A stretch of DNA of 64,000 nt from assembly GCF_000004075.3 (NCBI RefSeq), contig NC_026660.2, forward strand, positions 1,178,001 through 1,242,000. Direction: 5' to 3'. Under the pieces are notes generated by a model. That model made no database searches and was not told the origin of the DNA. It worked only from the letters and a program-made list of their open reading frames with translations. A program made the position numbers and the translations under genes. How positions within the stretch are numbered: the stretch's first letter is position 1; every line of letters starts with the position of its first letter. Shown here piece after piece: positions 1 to 13,500 of the stretch. The stretch comes from Cucumis sativus. Lineage: Eukaryota > Streptophyta > Magnoliopsida > Cucurbitales > Cucurbitaceae.

Positions 1-1556
1 TTTCGATTTTGTATTTGTAATTGTAATGTCATCCCCTTCAAATTAAGAAAATATTTGAATATAACACTCTATTAGGGCAGGTGTATTAATTATATATATG
101 GCATTGCCCTTCTTATTTTAGCGAGTGTGAAACTAAATTCATCCATAGGATAATACTCAAAACTCTATGACTCTTTCTTCATCTTTCGTGCTCTTCCTCC
201 GTTCTTTCTTGTAAGTTGTGACTTGTTCTCCTTCACTCTCTCGCATTCACGTTCCTCCTAACTTTATCACTTGTGCTTTGCTCCTCCTCCTCAATCTCTC
301 ACTTGTGGTGTGATCGCTATTGTGAATCTTCATTGATGGCAACTGAGGGTTAGTATATGAACAATTCACACTTTCTTATGTGTTTTCACAATGACAAAAA
401 GGTTTCATTATTTTCAAAATACAAGTAAATGTTGTTGTAATATGCAACTTTAGGTCATAAGAAAGAATTTTTTTTTTTTTAGGCAAACATGAAAGTTCAA
501 AAACTAAATGTGTAATTGAATCTAATCATCATACTACAATATTGGCAGTTTTTTATGGAGAAAAATGTAAAAAAAATGTCTACTTTGATAACAAAAAATA
601 TCAAGAATGCCAACATCAATAAAACTTGATAATCAGAAAAATTATGACAAAACATCGCTAAAAACCCTTTCTTGAAGTTATTGGCCATCAAGAAATTATA
701 CTTTAGAGACCCGACTCACCCGAAACCGTTTCGTGGGAAAAGCTCTTTCATATGAATGAAATGCATATATCCATGTGTGAATAACTCAACTTCGTCAAAT
801 AAGTGAAATATCAAGTCTTCCAATCTTTTTTGCCCATCATCTAGGATGAAAAAATAGTAAAGAAAAAAATTCTTTTCTTGATACTTTTCCAGCGTCAGAA
901 TAAAGTAATATTGATATTTTTTGTTTACCAACTATTTTTTATAAACATCAAGATAGCTCTTTTTATTGTTGTTTTCTTTTTGCATGTGAAGAAAAGTATT
1001 TTATTTTTTGTGAATATATATTTCTACTGTTGGTTTTTTAATATCAGCAATACATTTTTGTTGATGTTTTTTACCCATCGATCACTATACCAATTTGAAA
1101 AACAAATTGGGTTAATTATTGGGACCCCTAATACATATGCAACCTATAATCAGCCACAAACAAACTTTTAATCTGAATTTTTTAAATTTATTTCATGAAG
1201 TAACTCATGGCATCTAACCTTAACAACAAATTACATCGAATCACTTGCATAAAGTTTGTAGCACAACCACAAACCAACAACTTCAAATAACTCCAAAGAA
1301 TAACTTTGCATTATCATAACCAGATACAAAAACCAGTTTCAAATCTGTACACTATGCATGCAACTAATAAATATCAACTTCACACACGTACAATTGACAA
1401 AAATTGAATTCTCCAACACATACAAATTAGATTAATGGATAGAACGTGGTTGGGTGCAAGATTTTCAATTTGAGTCAATATACATTCATTCATATAGTTT
1501 ATGCCATAAAAAAATCCACTACAATCGAAGTTGGTCAAGAATTGAAGAGGTTAAAG
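1..1556. other. Intergenic, no gene recognised
   Basis: AT-rich sequence without a supportable gene. Positions about 100-340 look like a plant 5' leader (pyrimidine-rich, CTTCTCC/CTCCTCC runs) ending in ATGGCAACTGAG at 336 followed at once by a GTTAGTAT donor-like sequence. No coding exon that could follow is seen downstream, so I treat this as a possible orphan leader or relic. The short frames at 500-1170 on both strands are low-complexity Phe/Tyr/Ile-rich translations of AT-rich DNA. Confidence 0.5.
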
Positions 1557-1672
1557 AGGGTGTTTGACATACCAACATGAGATGAGTTGGTATACATTCA
1601 TTCATATATTGTTTGACCCACCATATGTTGAGGGGTTGAGTTGGTATATTATACTAACTCACTCCAACTTTG
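1557..1672. repeat. Short repeat with GAGTTGGTATA motifs
   Basis: Begins with GGGTGTTTGAC and carries GAGTTGGTATA twice plus partly complementary ACCAACATGAG and TACTAACTC segments, so it can fold back on itself. A GGGTGTTTG start is common at plant MITE ends, but no clean terminal inverted repeat or target-site duplication is visible here. Related direct repeats built on TCCAAACACAA occur at 5590-5680. Element class is uncertain. Confidence 0.3.
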
Positions 1673-4485
1673 TAATACCCGCATCTTCTATCTTATTTGC
1701 TTGATAAGTGTTGAGAAAGGCTAAAAGTTTGTCCAAAGATTCTCGAAACAAGTCAAGCAACTCGGGACGACATCCTAAAGTGTAGCAAAGAAAAGCAAGT
1801 ATCTCGAAAATGGTATCTCTGAACAAAGATATTGGAACTCGGTCTTGCTCGATCGAGAGGAAAGACAGAAAGTGTTTGAGTAAGAAATCTTGGGCAACCT
1901 TATGTGATCTTGGGTGATATTTGAGATAGAAGGTTAATCCTGAGCTAAGGCATGAACATCTAAGTGCTTATCGACTAAGATGAAGGACAAAAGGTTTTGG
2001 AGATGGATTCTTGAGATAGTTTTCAATTGAGAATATAATCAGAAAAAGAAACAATCTAAAAGAAACTAGCTCGAACATGTTCAACTAAGAAAAGTGAAAG
2101 AACTTAGAGGATCTCAAATTTTTCTCAATGGAGATCACTTAAAACATGCATGTAACATATAGGGTTTTGGAAAAGATTTTGTCCAAGGGTTTTAGCATAA
2201 GTTGAACATGATTGTTATAAGCTTGAGAAAGAAGAGAAGAGATCGAAAGAGAGAAGAGAGAGAAGAAAAAGTTAGCTTGAGAGAGAGAAAAGAAAGTTAG
2301 CTTGAGAAAGAGAAGCTTGCGAAAAGATTCAAGCTTCTTGAGGGTTTGAGTCATGTGAATTGAAGCAAAGCAACAAAAGTTGGGCAAACATTAGATTTCT
2401 TGTTTTCTCCTTGTTATAGCTTAAAAGTTGGGGTTTTTGGAAAGTTTGAGCTGAAGATGGGTAGTTAGAGTTTGAAGTCTAAGCCAAGTGTTCAATGTAA
2501 AATTCTATACGCAATAACACTACGGGATATGCTATGAATATTCGATAAGAACTAAGCTATGCAATAAGAGTCTTAAGCAATAGAGTTGTCGAAATTTTGT
2601 GAATTATGTGATATTGATCACAACTACATGGTAATACTAACTATGCAAAATGCTAGAATATCTCATTGCCGTTGACTTCCTAGGCAAGATGGTTAGGCAA
2701 TGTGAGATATAATAAATGACATGATCTTTATTACATAATTAACGAATCAAACGTTTTTTTTACTGTTTTACATTTAATTCTCAACAAAATCTTTTCAATA
2801 TTAACTACAAATGTTTTTATAATTAAATCCTCACATTTAATTACCAACGGCTCTCTTTTGCCTCCTCATTGTATAACCCATTTCATTCCTCATTTTGGGC
2901 ATGAGAAAAACTCAGAGAGAAAAAGCTTTTCTTAAAAAATTTCTTCGTGAAGTCTTTCGAACATATAGTGTCTATTTGAGTGTTGAGATTCCGATTGGTT
3001 TTTGTGCAAAACCAATTAAAGAATATGGTTATTTTATCTTGGGGATGACAAGGCATTTGAAATTTGTTTGCACAAAGGATTGGAGTCGCGAAACGTCTTA
3101 CAGAAACTCAGCCTTCTTTCATAACTAATTTCTATTTTGTAGTAGACATATTGACAAGAGGCGTTTTGACCAGGCGATATAACCATTAGGCAAACTTATT
3201 AGTACGTGACAAGTTCATGTGAGCTGATCATACATAAGGTGAGACATTAAGCGTATAGATAAGGTGAAATACAAGTTTCATCGGGCAAAATTCAAGGCGA
3301 AGAAGCACGCATATTGCCTAGGATTCAATCTAGGCATTAAGGCTTCTCAGCACATCACTCCTTCTAGGCGAAGTGCAACAACACCAAGTAAGTCCAAGCT
3401 TTCTTTTTTATGTTTAAGAAGCTTGAAAGCAAGGTTGACTAGAAATGGTTGTTTGATTTAGATGTCTAATCTGTACAGGAGCTCATTTGAGTTAAAGCGA
3501 ACTTTATAGAAGTGGTTTTGAGCAAGCTAAGACTACTAAGACTTCAAAGAGAACAAGGTTAACTAAAAATGGATTTCCCTTGAGTAGAAGAAAGGGAAAA
3601 GAAGAAGTTGAGGAAGTTTGTTTAGTTTCAAACCCAAGGGATTTACTTGAATTTCTTGTTATTTTTAGGTTAAAAGGAAATAGGGCAAATCTATAGCTCA
3701 AGAAACTAGTCAAAAGTTTGTGAGTGACAAAAAATGAGTTCCAAATGAATTTCTAAACTTGTTTTATTAAGTTATATTTATATCATGCTTTGAGTTAAAA
3801 TATTTGAATTATGCTTGAGTTACTAATATATTACAATGCATGAGTTTCAAGTTTAGAAAGAGTTTGATGAGATTTATAAATAAGCATGCATGATCTAAGT
3901 TTTAAAGCATTTGAGTTGAACATGTTTTTTTGAACATGAAATTTTTGAGCAAAAATATTTGAAGGTTGAGTTTATGAAAATATCTAAGTTAAAGATATGT
4001 TTAAGCAAGCATGATGCAAAAATGACATCAAATTAAAGAGCTTTAGTAGCTAAGTACAAGTTAAGCTAAGTTAAGATTTAAGAAAATATACTTAAAAGCA
4101 AAGCATGGTTAAATGTTCTTATATTTCTAAGATTGATACTAGATGCATGACTGAGACTACGATGAAATTATGTGCACATAGAAGATTATTCTATTATCGG
4201 TGTTGAGTGTACTCCATGACAATGATGTTGTCATGAGTACCGAGATGATAGGAGTATTGGGCGTGCCCTACAACACTGTAGAGTTAAAGTTAGAAAGAAA
4301 GACGTTGGGGGTATTGGACATGCCCTACCACAACATAGTAATGTCATTCTAGTTTATACTAAGCCTCCTAGTTGATACTAAGCCATGAGTTGCTTTGCTA
4401 GAAATACTTGCCTAAAGAAAGTGTCATGTAAAGATTTTTTATAAGTGTTTGCATAATTGTTTTTGTAAGCAATTGCCACACTTCA
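1672..4485. mobile_element. Decayed LTR-like sequence
   Basis: Starts at TGTAATACCCG, resembling the TGTAACACCC start of many plant Ty3-type LTRs. It continues through long non-coding purine-rich sequence (a GAGAGAAGAGAGAAG run near 2230-2310) and contains two related blocks with GAGTATTGGGCGTGCCCTA (near 4252) and GGGTATTGGACATGCCCTA (near 4309). No gag, protease, reverse transcriptase, RNase H or integrase frame is present, no primer-binding site was identified and the far end lacks a clear CA terminus. A degraded solo LTR or chimera of LTR pieces is the best reading; it could also be unrelated intergenic DNA. Confidence 0.3.
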
Positions 4486-4487
4486 AG

Positions 4488-4935
4488 AACCAACTTTGAT
4501 GACTACTTTCACATGTCCAACTTCGATGATCGATTTTGGGTTCTGACAATCACCTTCGATGACAAACTCCGATGCCACCTCCGACAACCACCTTTACATG
4601 ACCAATTCCAACAACCAATTTTGGGCTTCGATAACCATTATATTTCCAATAACAAACACCAACAAAAATCAACTTTGATAACTAACTTCGCAATATGAAT
4701 TCTAGGCTTTGACAACAAACTCTTGCAACCAACTTCAAGATCGTCTTCGTGCAACCAATTTCTACCTCTGACAGCCACCTACAACTACAAACTTGGGTGA
4801 AAACTACCTTTAATAATTAATTTCAACAACCACCTTCAACTTCATGCTCCAACAAAATCACCTTTGATAATCAACTTCATTAGCAAGTGACACCCACCTC
4901 TGATGATCAATACCAACATTTATCCTAGGCAACCA
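4488..4935. repeat. Degenerate CAACTTCGATGACCACC-type array
   Basis: About 450 bases are built from diverged copies of a unit close to CAACTTCGATGACCACCTC: CCAACTTCGATGATCG, CACCTTCGATGACAAAC, CACCTCCGACAACCACC, CAACTTTGATAACTAAC, CACCTCTGATGATCAAT. Spacing between the TTCGATGA-like cores is irregular, so it is an old, eroded minisatellite. Translations give D/N/H-rich peptides without any domain. Confidence 0.55.
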
Positions 4936-6950
4936 AGAAGAGCAATGGCCACCTCTATTTGTCAACTTCAACAACAATCCAATATTTTTTTGTAGGCATG
5001 AAATTCGTTTTTTGTTGGTCGTATATATATACACACTATTATATTTTTATTTAATTGCATTTATATATCAAATAAGTAAGGAGTTGGAAAAGTATGTATT
5101 GAATGAAGGAACAAAAAAACAAACAAAAATAACAAATAGCAATAAAAAACAACAATTAGTGAAAATGGAAATACGTTCTTGGATGATTCTCCAAATTTAG
5201 AGAAATCAAATGTAGAATTGTTGAAAAAATGTGGTGGCATTTCATTGATTGCTACGATGATAGGGGAGATTCATTTAAAATAAATCATGAGAGAGGAAAA
5301 ATACAAAGTAATAATGGGAAGAAAATGACAAAACGATGAAATTCATGATAAATTTTCTTTTGTTTTACATTTTATTTTACCTAAATTAATGCCAGAAATG
5401 TAGTGAATTAATTGTAGTTCATTACCAAAAAAAGAAAGAAAAAATGCATTTCATATTTTATTCAAACAAAGATAGTTAGAATTATTGAAGAAAAGGTTTC
5501 GAGAACAAAAGAGGGTAGAAAAAACAAATTATAATTTAAAATTCAAAGAATTGCATCTAACACCGCTAACATATGAACTCAACTCTGTATTCCAAACACA
5601 AACACATGAATTCAAACAAAACATTTTTGCACTCCAAACACAAGCCTATGAACTTTTCAAACGTATGAATTCTTCGGACATAGACATCCTATCTCAACTC
5701 TTCGAACAATTGCATTTATTTTACGTGCATCTCATGTTTGCACTCTTTTTAAGTATTAATCACAAACTATCACATGACAAAATTTTCTATTTTTTATATG
5801 TATTATCAAAAGGGCACATATAGATAAACATACTATAGTATTAAATTTCTATCGACATGTTAATATTTTCACATTTTTGTGGAGTTCAATGAAGTGATAT
5901 TATTTCTATTATATAGTAGAAAAATCAACGAAATACAAAAAGATCAACATTAAATTGTCACTAATACAAATAATAGACCTGTTCACTTATTTGAAAATAA
6001 TAAAATGTTTATTTATTTATATAATTTTTACAAATAAAAACTGTATTTTCCATCTTTTTTTTTTTTTTTTTGTAAAATTGATATGGACATTTCAAATGTA
6101 ATTAGGTTGCAATAAAGTGTAAGCGGTTAAAAAAGCATGTGACATTATAGACCATATTCCTACATTACCAACTCTATCATAAAAAGAAAATTGGAAAATA
6201 CAAAAAAAGGGGATACAAAGTTTGCATTCCTTTCTTCTGAATTTGTTTTATTGTAAAAATTGGACTAAAAAAATGGCTTTTTAAGAAAAGCAAAATTTTG
6301 GGAAATAAGAGAAGAAGAAATAGTAGCCAGGTGGCGGTGAATAACTGGTTGGCCTATTTTTCTTTTATCATTTCCATTTTATGTGAAAATAAATTAACAT
6401 AACGACAAAGCTTTATATCTTTTGGATTTTTAGAACAAAATCTCTCTCTCTCTTGTTATTATGATTATATAAACTGAAAATTACCCCTTACCTTGCCCAA
6501 ATATTTTACTAAAAACAAATTGTAACTATTTTATAAAAATGGCAAATTTTCAAAAACAGAAAACAACTTTTTTTTAAACCCTACTTTTATTTTTAATTTT
6601 TAAACCATTAGTAAAATATAGCTACCAAACAAAGAAGGTTTGGAGGGAAAGTACACTTTAGAGACTTAACAAGAAGATTTTTTTTTTGTTTTTTATTTTT
6701 CCTATTTTCCTATTTCAAACTACCATTACAAAATAAAGTACATTTTATGATGGCTATTTAAAACGTAAGTACCTAACCCCAACATCATTTATGATTTTAC
6801 TTCTCCCACTCGTGGCAAAATATAAAATATAGAATAAACTGATGATCCAACATTTTAAAATTTGCAAGAATGACAAATTAAGAAGCCAAAACCCAATTAA
6901 AATTGTCGAATGACCAAAATGCCCCAAGTTAAAAATGTGGAACTACATTT
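4936..6950. other. Intergenic, AT-rich, local repeats only
   Basis: No gene recognised. At 5585-5675 the sequence TCCAAACACAA recurs with related flanks (ACACATGAATTC and GCCTATGAACTT), and this local duplication creates a meaningless 112-codon frame. A CTCTCTCTCTC microsatellite lies near 6443-6453, and homopolymer T or A runs are frequent. Confidence 0.5.
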
Positions 6951-7150
6951 GATTATCGTCTGATTGTTATCAGATTGTCATATGATTACCACTAATTATC
7001 AATTGTATCGATTGTTATTTGATTGTTGTCTGATTACTATTTGATGTGATCATTGTTATCTAATTATTAATTATATCGATTTACCATTTCATTGTTATTT
7101 AATTTAATATCGATTGCTATTTAATTGCAAATGATATTGATTGCTATTTA
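6951..7150. repeat. Degenerate GATTGTTATTT short-unit repeat
   Basis: Diverged repeats of roughly GATTGTTATTTGATT occur across about 200 bases (GATTGTTATCAGATTG, CGATTGTTATTTGATTG, CGATTGCTATTTAATTG and so on). The unit length drifts, so this is an eroded simple repeat with no coding potential. Confidence 0.55.
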
Positions 7151-10020
7151 ATGACCTTACATCTTTTTTACCATTTTTCTTCTTTAAAACACCCTATATA
7201 TACTTTTATACAAAATCATCCATTATATTAAATCCTTGTAAGCTGGTAACAAAATTGGAGTTTAGAGAGAGAAACTTAATTGCAAACGAGAAATGACAAC
7301 GGCAACCATAACAACCATTGACTGGAGTTGAGAGAGAGACTTACAGACGAGCAAATAGCAATCGACGACCACAACAACAGTCAATTGGTTAGTTGGACGA
7401 CTTGAAGACGAGAAGGTGAGAGAAGAACGACAAAGAAAACGAAAGAGGCCTAAGAAAGTTAATGATGGAGGTGTATAACCCTACTTCTAATAGATGGATA
7501 ATTTTGAAATAAATTTTTTAAAATTATTATAGAACATGAGATATAAGTTAGGTTAAGCTCACATTGGCATTTAATAATAGTTTTGAAATGTTTATAAAAT
7601 ATAGAAGAATAAATTATAACAATTTTAATTATTATATTTAACAAAAATTAGGTGTCAATTATTCCTAGAATTAGAACCACACATACTAAGTAAAAGTAAC
7701 GGATGAAACTAAAAGTGTGTGTGTTTTATTGGAAAAATAACTTAGGTGGTTTTGGATAAATGTCACATCTATGCATAATGTATAGGCAACATAAAATATA
7801 ATGCTATTCTTCTTCACCTTTTCGTTTGTTTATAAATAAAGTGTGAATATTTGGATAATAATTCTTCTAAAATATTATATTGTCATCTTTTCTATTTTGT
7901 TCGGTCGGTTTGCCCTTTTTTTAAATAATAATATAAAAAAAATTAATGAATCATATTGTCACGTACTAATGACAAAATCATACACCATTTAAATTGAGAC
8001 AAAATAAAAATTCCACTAATTTCAATATTAAATCCAAATGCTTAAAAACAACTAGTAAAATAAATCAAAATTTGACTAATTAAATAATATAACATATATT
8101 TATTTGGTTGGTTCAATTGTATTAAACACGATCAAATTAATCTAACACAAAATGTATACCTTCGATTAAAAGAAGGTATATGGTAGGTGGATTTGAATCA
8201 CAAACTCGATATTGATGGGTAACAAATTCTTATGTCAATTAAGCTATGTTAGCTTTGACATGTCATTTAAGCAATACTATGCATAATTAACCACTAATCG
8301 AGGAGTGGTAAGATATTGTAAAAGAAATTCTCAAAAAAAAAAAAAAAAAACTAATTGATTAAAATACCATTTCAGTTTTGCTCGAGTCTTACCTTAATTC
8401 TATTTTAGTTTAATAATTTCAAAGGTTTAAATTTAGTTCTAAGACTGTGCTCTTTGCTAGTTTTAAAAATGATCAAAAGTATATAGACTAACACAAAAAA
8501 GTTTATATGCTCTTATCATACTCGTATAGTTAAAATTTGAAGACATTTTTAAGAATCGCCTATAGATACGTTATGTCCAATCATTTTACCTATTAAAATG
8601 GTTGTTGACACATAGTTAATCAATACTTTTTCTACAAATAGCATTTTTGTTTTTAGAACATTTGAAATAATATAAACTAAAATGAAACAAAAATTAAAAT
8701 ACAAGACCAAAGTTACATTTTTAACACATCTACACATGTTTACTATGGTGAGTAATACATATACTTCTTAAACTTAAAAGTTACATCCAATACTTCTCTA
8801 ATTCGAAAAGGATTTAGGCCCCCAACTTTGAGTCGGTGGACACTCGTGTTTAAGGCTCGAATTGTATTTTCAACTATCGCTATCCACAATATTATTATTT
8901 CAAATAACTCTTTATTAGATTGTTTACTATTTTTCTACTCATCATTTTTTTTTTCTCTTTTTGTTATCGTATTTACTGTTTCGTACACATATTACAAAAG
9001 TTATAAACCACTATAGCCTTGACTAAAATAGCCTACAACCAACCAATACACAAATTCTTATAATCTAAAGACTATTTTAACTCACATATTATAATAACCA
9101 CCGATTATTATTAACTAAGATAACAAACCCTTAACCCATATTTCATCATAGTTGAGTTTTTTTCAAAAATAAAAAACAAACAAACTATTTAAACTCTATA
9201 ATAAAAATAGTGAAAATTTTATTATAGACTTTTTTTTCTATAAAGGATAAATATTTGGATGATTTTTTTTTAAAAAAAATTATATATATTATCTTTCAAC
9301 GGTAAACTAGGGAGAGAAGAATTTAAAATGTAATACAAATTAGGTGAAGAAATTAGCTATATGTTATTTAAAACTATTAATATCTTATTGCATATTATAT
9401 GAAAAGAAATGAAAAAAAAGAAATGAAAAAAGGTGAGACTTAAAAAGGCGGTTAATGGAGTAGGGTCTAATTTTAAAACCCTTCCTTTTCAAAAGATGAG
9501 ATGTTAGAAGGACTCGTAAGCAAAAACAAATCATGACTCCACAGTCCAAACCACTCCCAAACCCAACAACACAAAATCCCCTAACTATCAATCTTCCACA
9601 CAATTAACCTTTTACTTTAAATCAATTTGTGTGTTTACATATATTTAAAAGACCCTAGAAGTTTTCTTTTTAAAAATAATTATATGATATATAAAATTAA
9701 AAATATTATTATTATTTTAGAGGAATACCATTTTTCTACTTTAAAAAAAATTATAAACTTAAAAATACATTTTGAAAAGGACTAAAAAATTACAAACTTA
9801 CATAATTTTCTTCAAAGCTTTAGAGCTAAAAAGGTAAGTTTTAAAAGAATCTTTGTATCGTTTTCAAATGGGAGAGAGAGAAAACAAAACTCCCAAAATG
9901 CAAAGGGGCATTTTGGCAAAACATAGAGAAGTAAGGTCCTTTTGTGCAATAAAAGAGAAGGGCAAAATGGTGATTATCCAGTATAATATTGACCCACCTA
10001 AAAGGCCCAACACGAAAACG
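7151..10020. other. Intergenic, no gene recognised
   Basis: AT-rich spacer. Positions 7250-7450 are more balanced in base composition, purine-rich with GACGAC motifs, and resemble a transcribed leader, but no exon follows. An A-run of about 19 lies near 8333-8350. Small frames on both strands are low-complexity and show no family resemblance. Confidence 0.5.
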
Positions 10021-10553
10021 TAGACTTCAAGTGAGAGGAAACACAGCAACACACACACACAAAAAAAAAGCCATGGTTGTTCTTAAACACACCGGTATTT
10101 TTCCCCGTTTCGCACTCCATACGGCATCCTTTTTTTCATTTTCTCAGCTCGATCGATCAACAATCAGTGATTCTACAACCATTTCCTATTGATTGTTGCT
10201 CTCTATTTTCTCTCCTCCTCTTCTTTTGCTGCTCCTTTGAGTTACAAAACTTTTTTTTTTTTGTTGTAACTACTCAGTTTAGAGTCTCTTACAGTGGAGA
10301 AGGAGATTTGGATGTGGATTATCCAACTACTAGGGTTTTGTTTTCAAGTATTTGTGGTTTGGGAGCTTTGTTGCAGATCTAATTGATTTTGCATTTAGGT
10401 GCTTTGTTGCACTGACAGAGCTTGATGTTTTGGTATGGTTTTTGTTCTAGGAGGTGAAGAAGTGAATGAACTGTGTGGATTTTTTTGGCTTTGGAGTATA
10501 GTTGGTTTTAGAGGTTGTGATTTTTGAAATTTTTGGAGAAAGGAAACTTGAAG
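10021..10553 (+). promoter_or_regulatory. Probable 5' leader and promoter-proximal region of the BPP-like gene
   Basis: The composition shifts from AT-rich spacer to pyrimidine-rich sequence just upstream of the coding start, with a (CA)n/A-run at about 10049-10070 and CTCTCCTCCTCTTCTTTTGC-like tracts at 10208-10228, typical of a plant 5' UTR. If transcription starts upstream of 10070, an upstream reading frame opens at ATG 10073 in a good context (GCCATGG) and would encode about 39 residues ending at 10192. No clear TATA box was picked out. Confidence 0.35.
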
Positions 10554-13500
10554 ATGATGAATCGTAGTTTTAGGGCTTTGGAATCGCAAATGCAAGCTCC
10601 GGTGAAACGGCAGCAAGTTGGAGGACTAAGGGCATCCGTCATGAAAGATAAAGAGGAGGAGCTTGCCTTGTTCTTGGAAATGAGAAAGCGTGAGAAAGAG
10701 AGGAACGATCTTTTATCTAATAACGCAGAAGAGTTTGATGCCCCTTTAGGTATGGATTTCAGTTCACCACTAGGTTTTACTTTATGGAATTTTAAATTTG
10801 ATGCATTCTGATTATCTATCAAATGAATGAATTTTGATACTAAAGAAAAGGATTAATCTTTATTTCACGTCTGTTTTTTTCAGCAACAAAACCAGGAACT
10901 TCTCCAATTTTTAACATCTCAGCAACCCCAGCCCCTACTCGCAAGACTGGTGCCGATGATTTTCTGAATTCTGACAATGATAAAAATGATTATGATTGGT
11001 AAAGTTATCACCTTTCACTTTCATCTTAGTTTCTTAAATAAAATTTCCTATGGAAATCCTGAATGAACCAATCAGTATTAGTGTTGAGAATAACTGAATA
11101 GGGTGTAATTAACAATCAATGAGATCAAGTTGTTTTTTTTTTTTTGTTAACAAAGTTAATTAAACCAATTAATTGACAGAACAGTTATGTAGATTGTGTC
11201 TGAATGTTAAAACCAGTCTTTTTGCTTTGTTTATTTCATTCTTCCGTAAAATTTGTTTCTCTTCTTAAAAAAGCCAGAAATGAGTTAGATCTTATCCTTC
11301 CTTATGTCATTGTTTCTTGTGTGGGATGGTAGCAGTATGCAAATGTGGAGCAGTTCAAACCACTTGTCTGTGTCTGATTTAATTTGTCAAATTGCCTATT
11401 GGTCTATTATGTTTGATTGAAATGACACATGTGGTTCGTGGTTTGTGTCATGTATACCAATATCATTGAGAACAAATGACATGATATAAGAGTAGTTAAA
11501 ATTACTTTAAGGTATTATTCGTAAATTGTACAAACCACAATGTTGTAATTCACAATCCTTTTTTATGCTATAATGTATTTAGTGACCTGAGAGAAATGAA
11601 TGGACCGAGTTTTTGAACCATGGTGTAAATAATTGTGGCCCTGGTGAGTTATTTTAGTGATATGAAAAAGGTATGAATGGAAAATTTTGTGAAATGTTTA
11701 TATTACGCTGATGGATGAGATTTATACCCTGAGTTATAGGTTTGTTGATGAGGACAATAATATAACTAGGATAGGTAGAAATGGATGGAAAAAGAGGCTC
11801 TTCCCTCTCAAGTTGTGACTTTCAGCGTGGTCTCAATTTTCAATGTGATACATTACTGCATGATCTGGACCCTTGATGCAGACATCAAATTCCTATAATT
11901 TATGATCTATTTCACTCCTGAAACAAGTAACATTGACTGGGGTGGAAGTCTCAATCTCTGGATTTATATGCTTTTGAGGTCATAGCCACAGGTTCAGATT
12001 ATGATTACCATTTAACTTGCAAATTCAACAATATCTTAATTTCATTAAATCAAATGCTGTAAGATTAGACAGTTCCCAAATAGGATTGATCAAAGAGTGT
12101 GAGTTAGTCTTGTCAACCACATGCTAAAAAAAAACGAAGTCTTATTAAACAACCAATATTTTAACCATCTTTTGGTCTAGTGGTAAAAAAGGAGGCAATC
12201 TCAATAAATGGCTAAGAAGTCATGGGTTCAATCCATAGTGGTCACCTAACTAAGAATTACTTTGCTACGAGTTTCCTTGATAACCAAATGTTGTAGGGTT
12301 AAAGTGGGCTGTCCTGTGAGGTTAATTGGGGTGTGTGTAAGCTGACCCGGACAATTACAGATGTAAAAAAACAATGAATATTTTGTCAAAATGTTGATTT
12401 CGTGATCCAATTATTGGAAACAAGAAAATAATATTTATGTTGGTACCACTTGCCATAGGTTTTGAGATTTTGGGTAATTGAAACTTTATAATCATGGGGA
12501 TCCCAAAGAGACTCTTTCCAGTAAGCTTGATTGCTTGTTATTTTGAACTTTATGTTCGTGTGGTAAAAGGAATGGGGTTGGTGTGGAGTTGCAAACAAGA
12601 TTATAAGGAAGTACCTTTTGCTTCTGTCTGGAAACAACTGTTTTGATTCACATGTTAATAGTGAAAAGTATCTTTTCCAGGAATGGAATGCCTACTACAA
12701 TTATTTGCATGGGTTCAAAAGTGGTTTGTGCATATTTACTGGTTGTTTTATGACTGGTTATGACTTTACTTTGTGACAATTAGACCAGTTAAATTAACCA
12801 GAGCTCGATCTGTTTTCAGGCTTCTAACTCCTCCTGGAACTCCTCTTTTTCCATCTTTGGAAACTGAGTCAGAAAGGGTCTTAATGAGCCATGCTACTCC
12901 AATGGGTCGTCCCAATGTGCTGAAATCTAGAGTAAGTTTATTCTCAAGTCTCGAGTTTGATTAGTTGTTCATATTGAAATTTGACATCTTTGGTTTTTGA
13001 AAACATTGATGTAGTTGTGTATGATCTGTAGATGCTAAACAGTTATTTTCAACGTTCCATGCTGCTTTCCTTTTGAAAAGTTTGTTTATTGGGAAGTTCA
13101 GTAGGACAAAGCTGGAGTTCGGCACTTTCCCTCATCGTGAAATTAAATGTCTCAAGAATAAGCAACAAAAGTGCTTTTCTTTTCTTTTTTTTTTCTTTTT
13201 TTTTGGTTTCTTCCAATAGGAAGATATGATTTTTTTGCTCCCAGTTGTGTCTGCTAATGTTATAGTTTGTTCACAATTGGAGCAAAGTTGGATAGACTCA
13301 ACATTCAATATAGGCCAGCGGAACATCTACTGGGCTAAAAGTTTCAATTGTTTTTGTTCGTAACTGATAATATTGTGAACATTCCTCACGCATATGAATA
13401 GCTGCTATGAATGTTGTGTTATTGATTTTTCTTTCTATGATTAAGTTGTTAAGTTATTTCACCTTTTTGAGTTCAGCTTGCAAATCTCCAACAAGAACCT

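Noticed and set aside
2895-3128. 77-codon frame in the LTR-like stretch
   Set aside because: No gag, pol or other family signature; an isolated frame in decayed repeat DNA.
5485-5823. 112-codon plus-strand frame
   Set aside because: It overlaps a local direct repeat, has low-complexity Gln/Phe/Leu composition, no family resemblance and no flanking exon structure.
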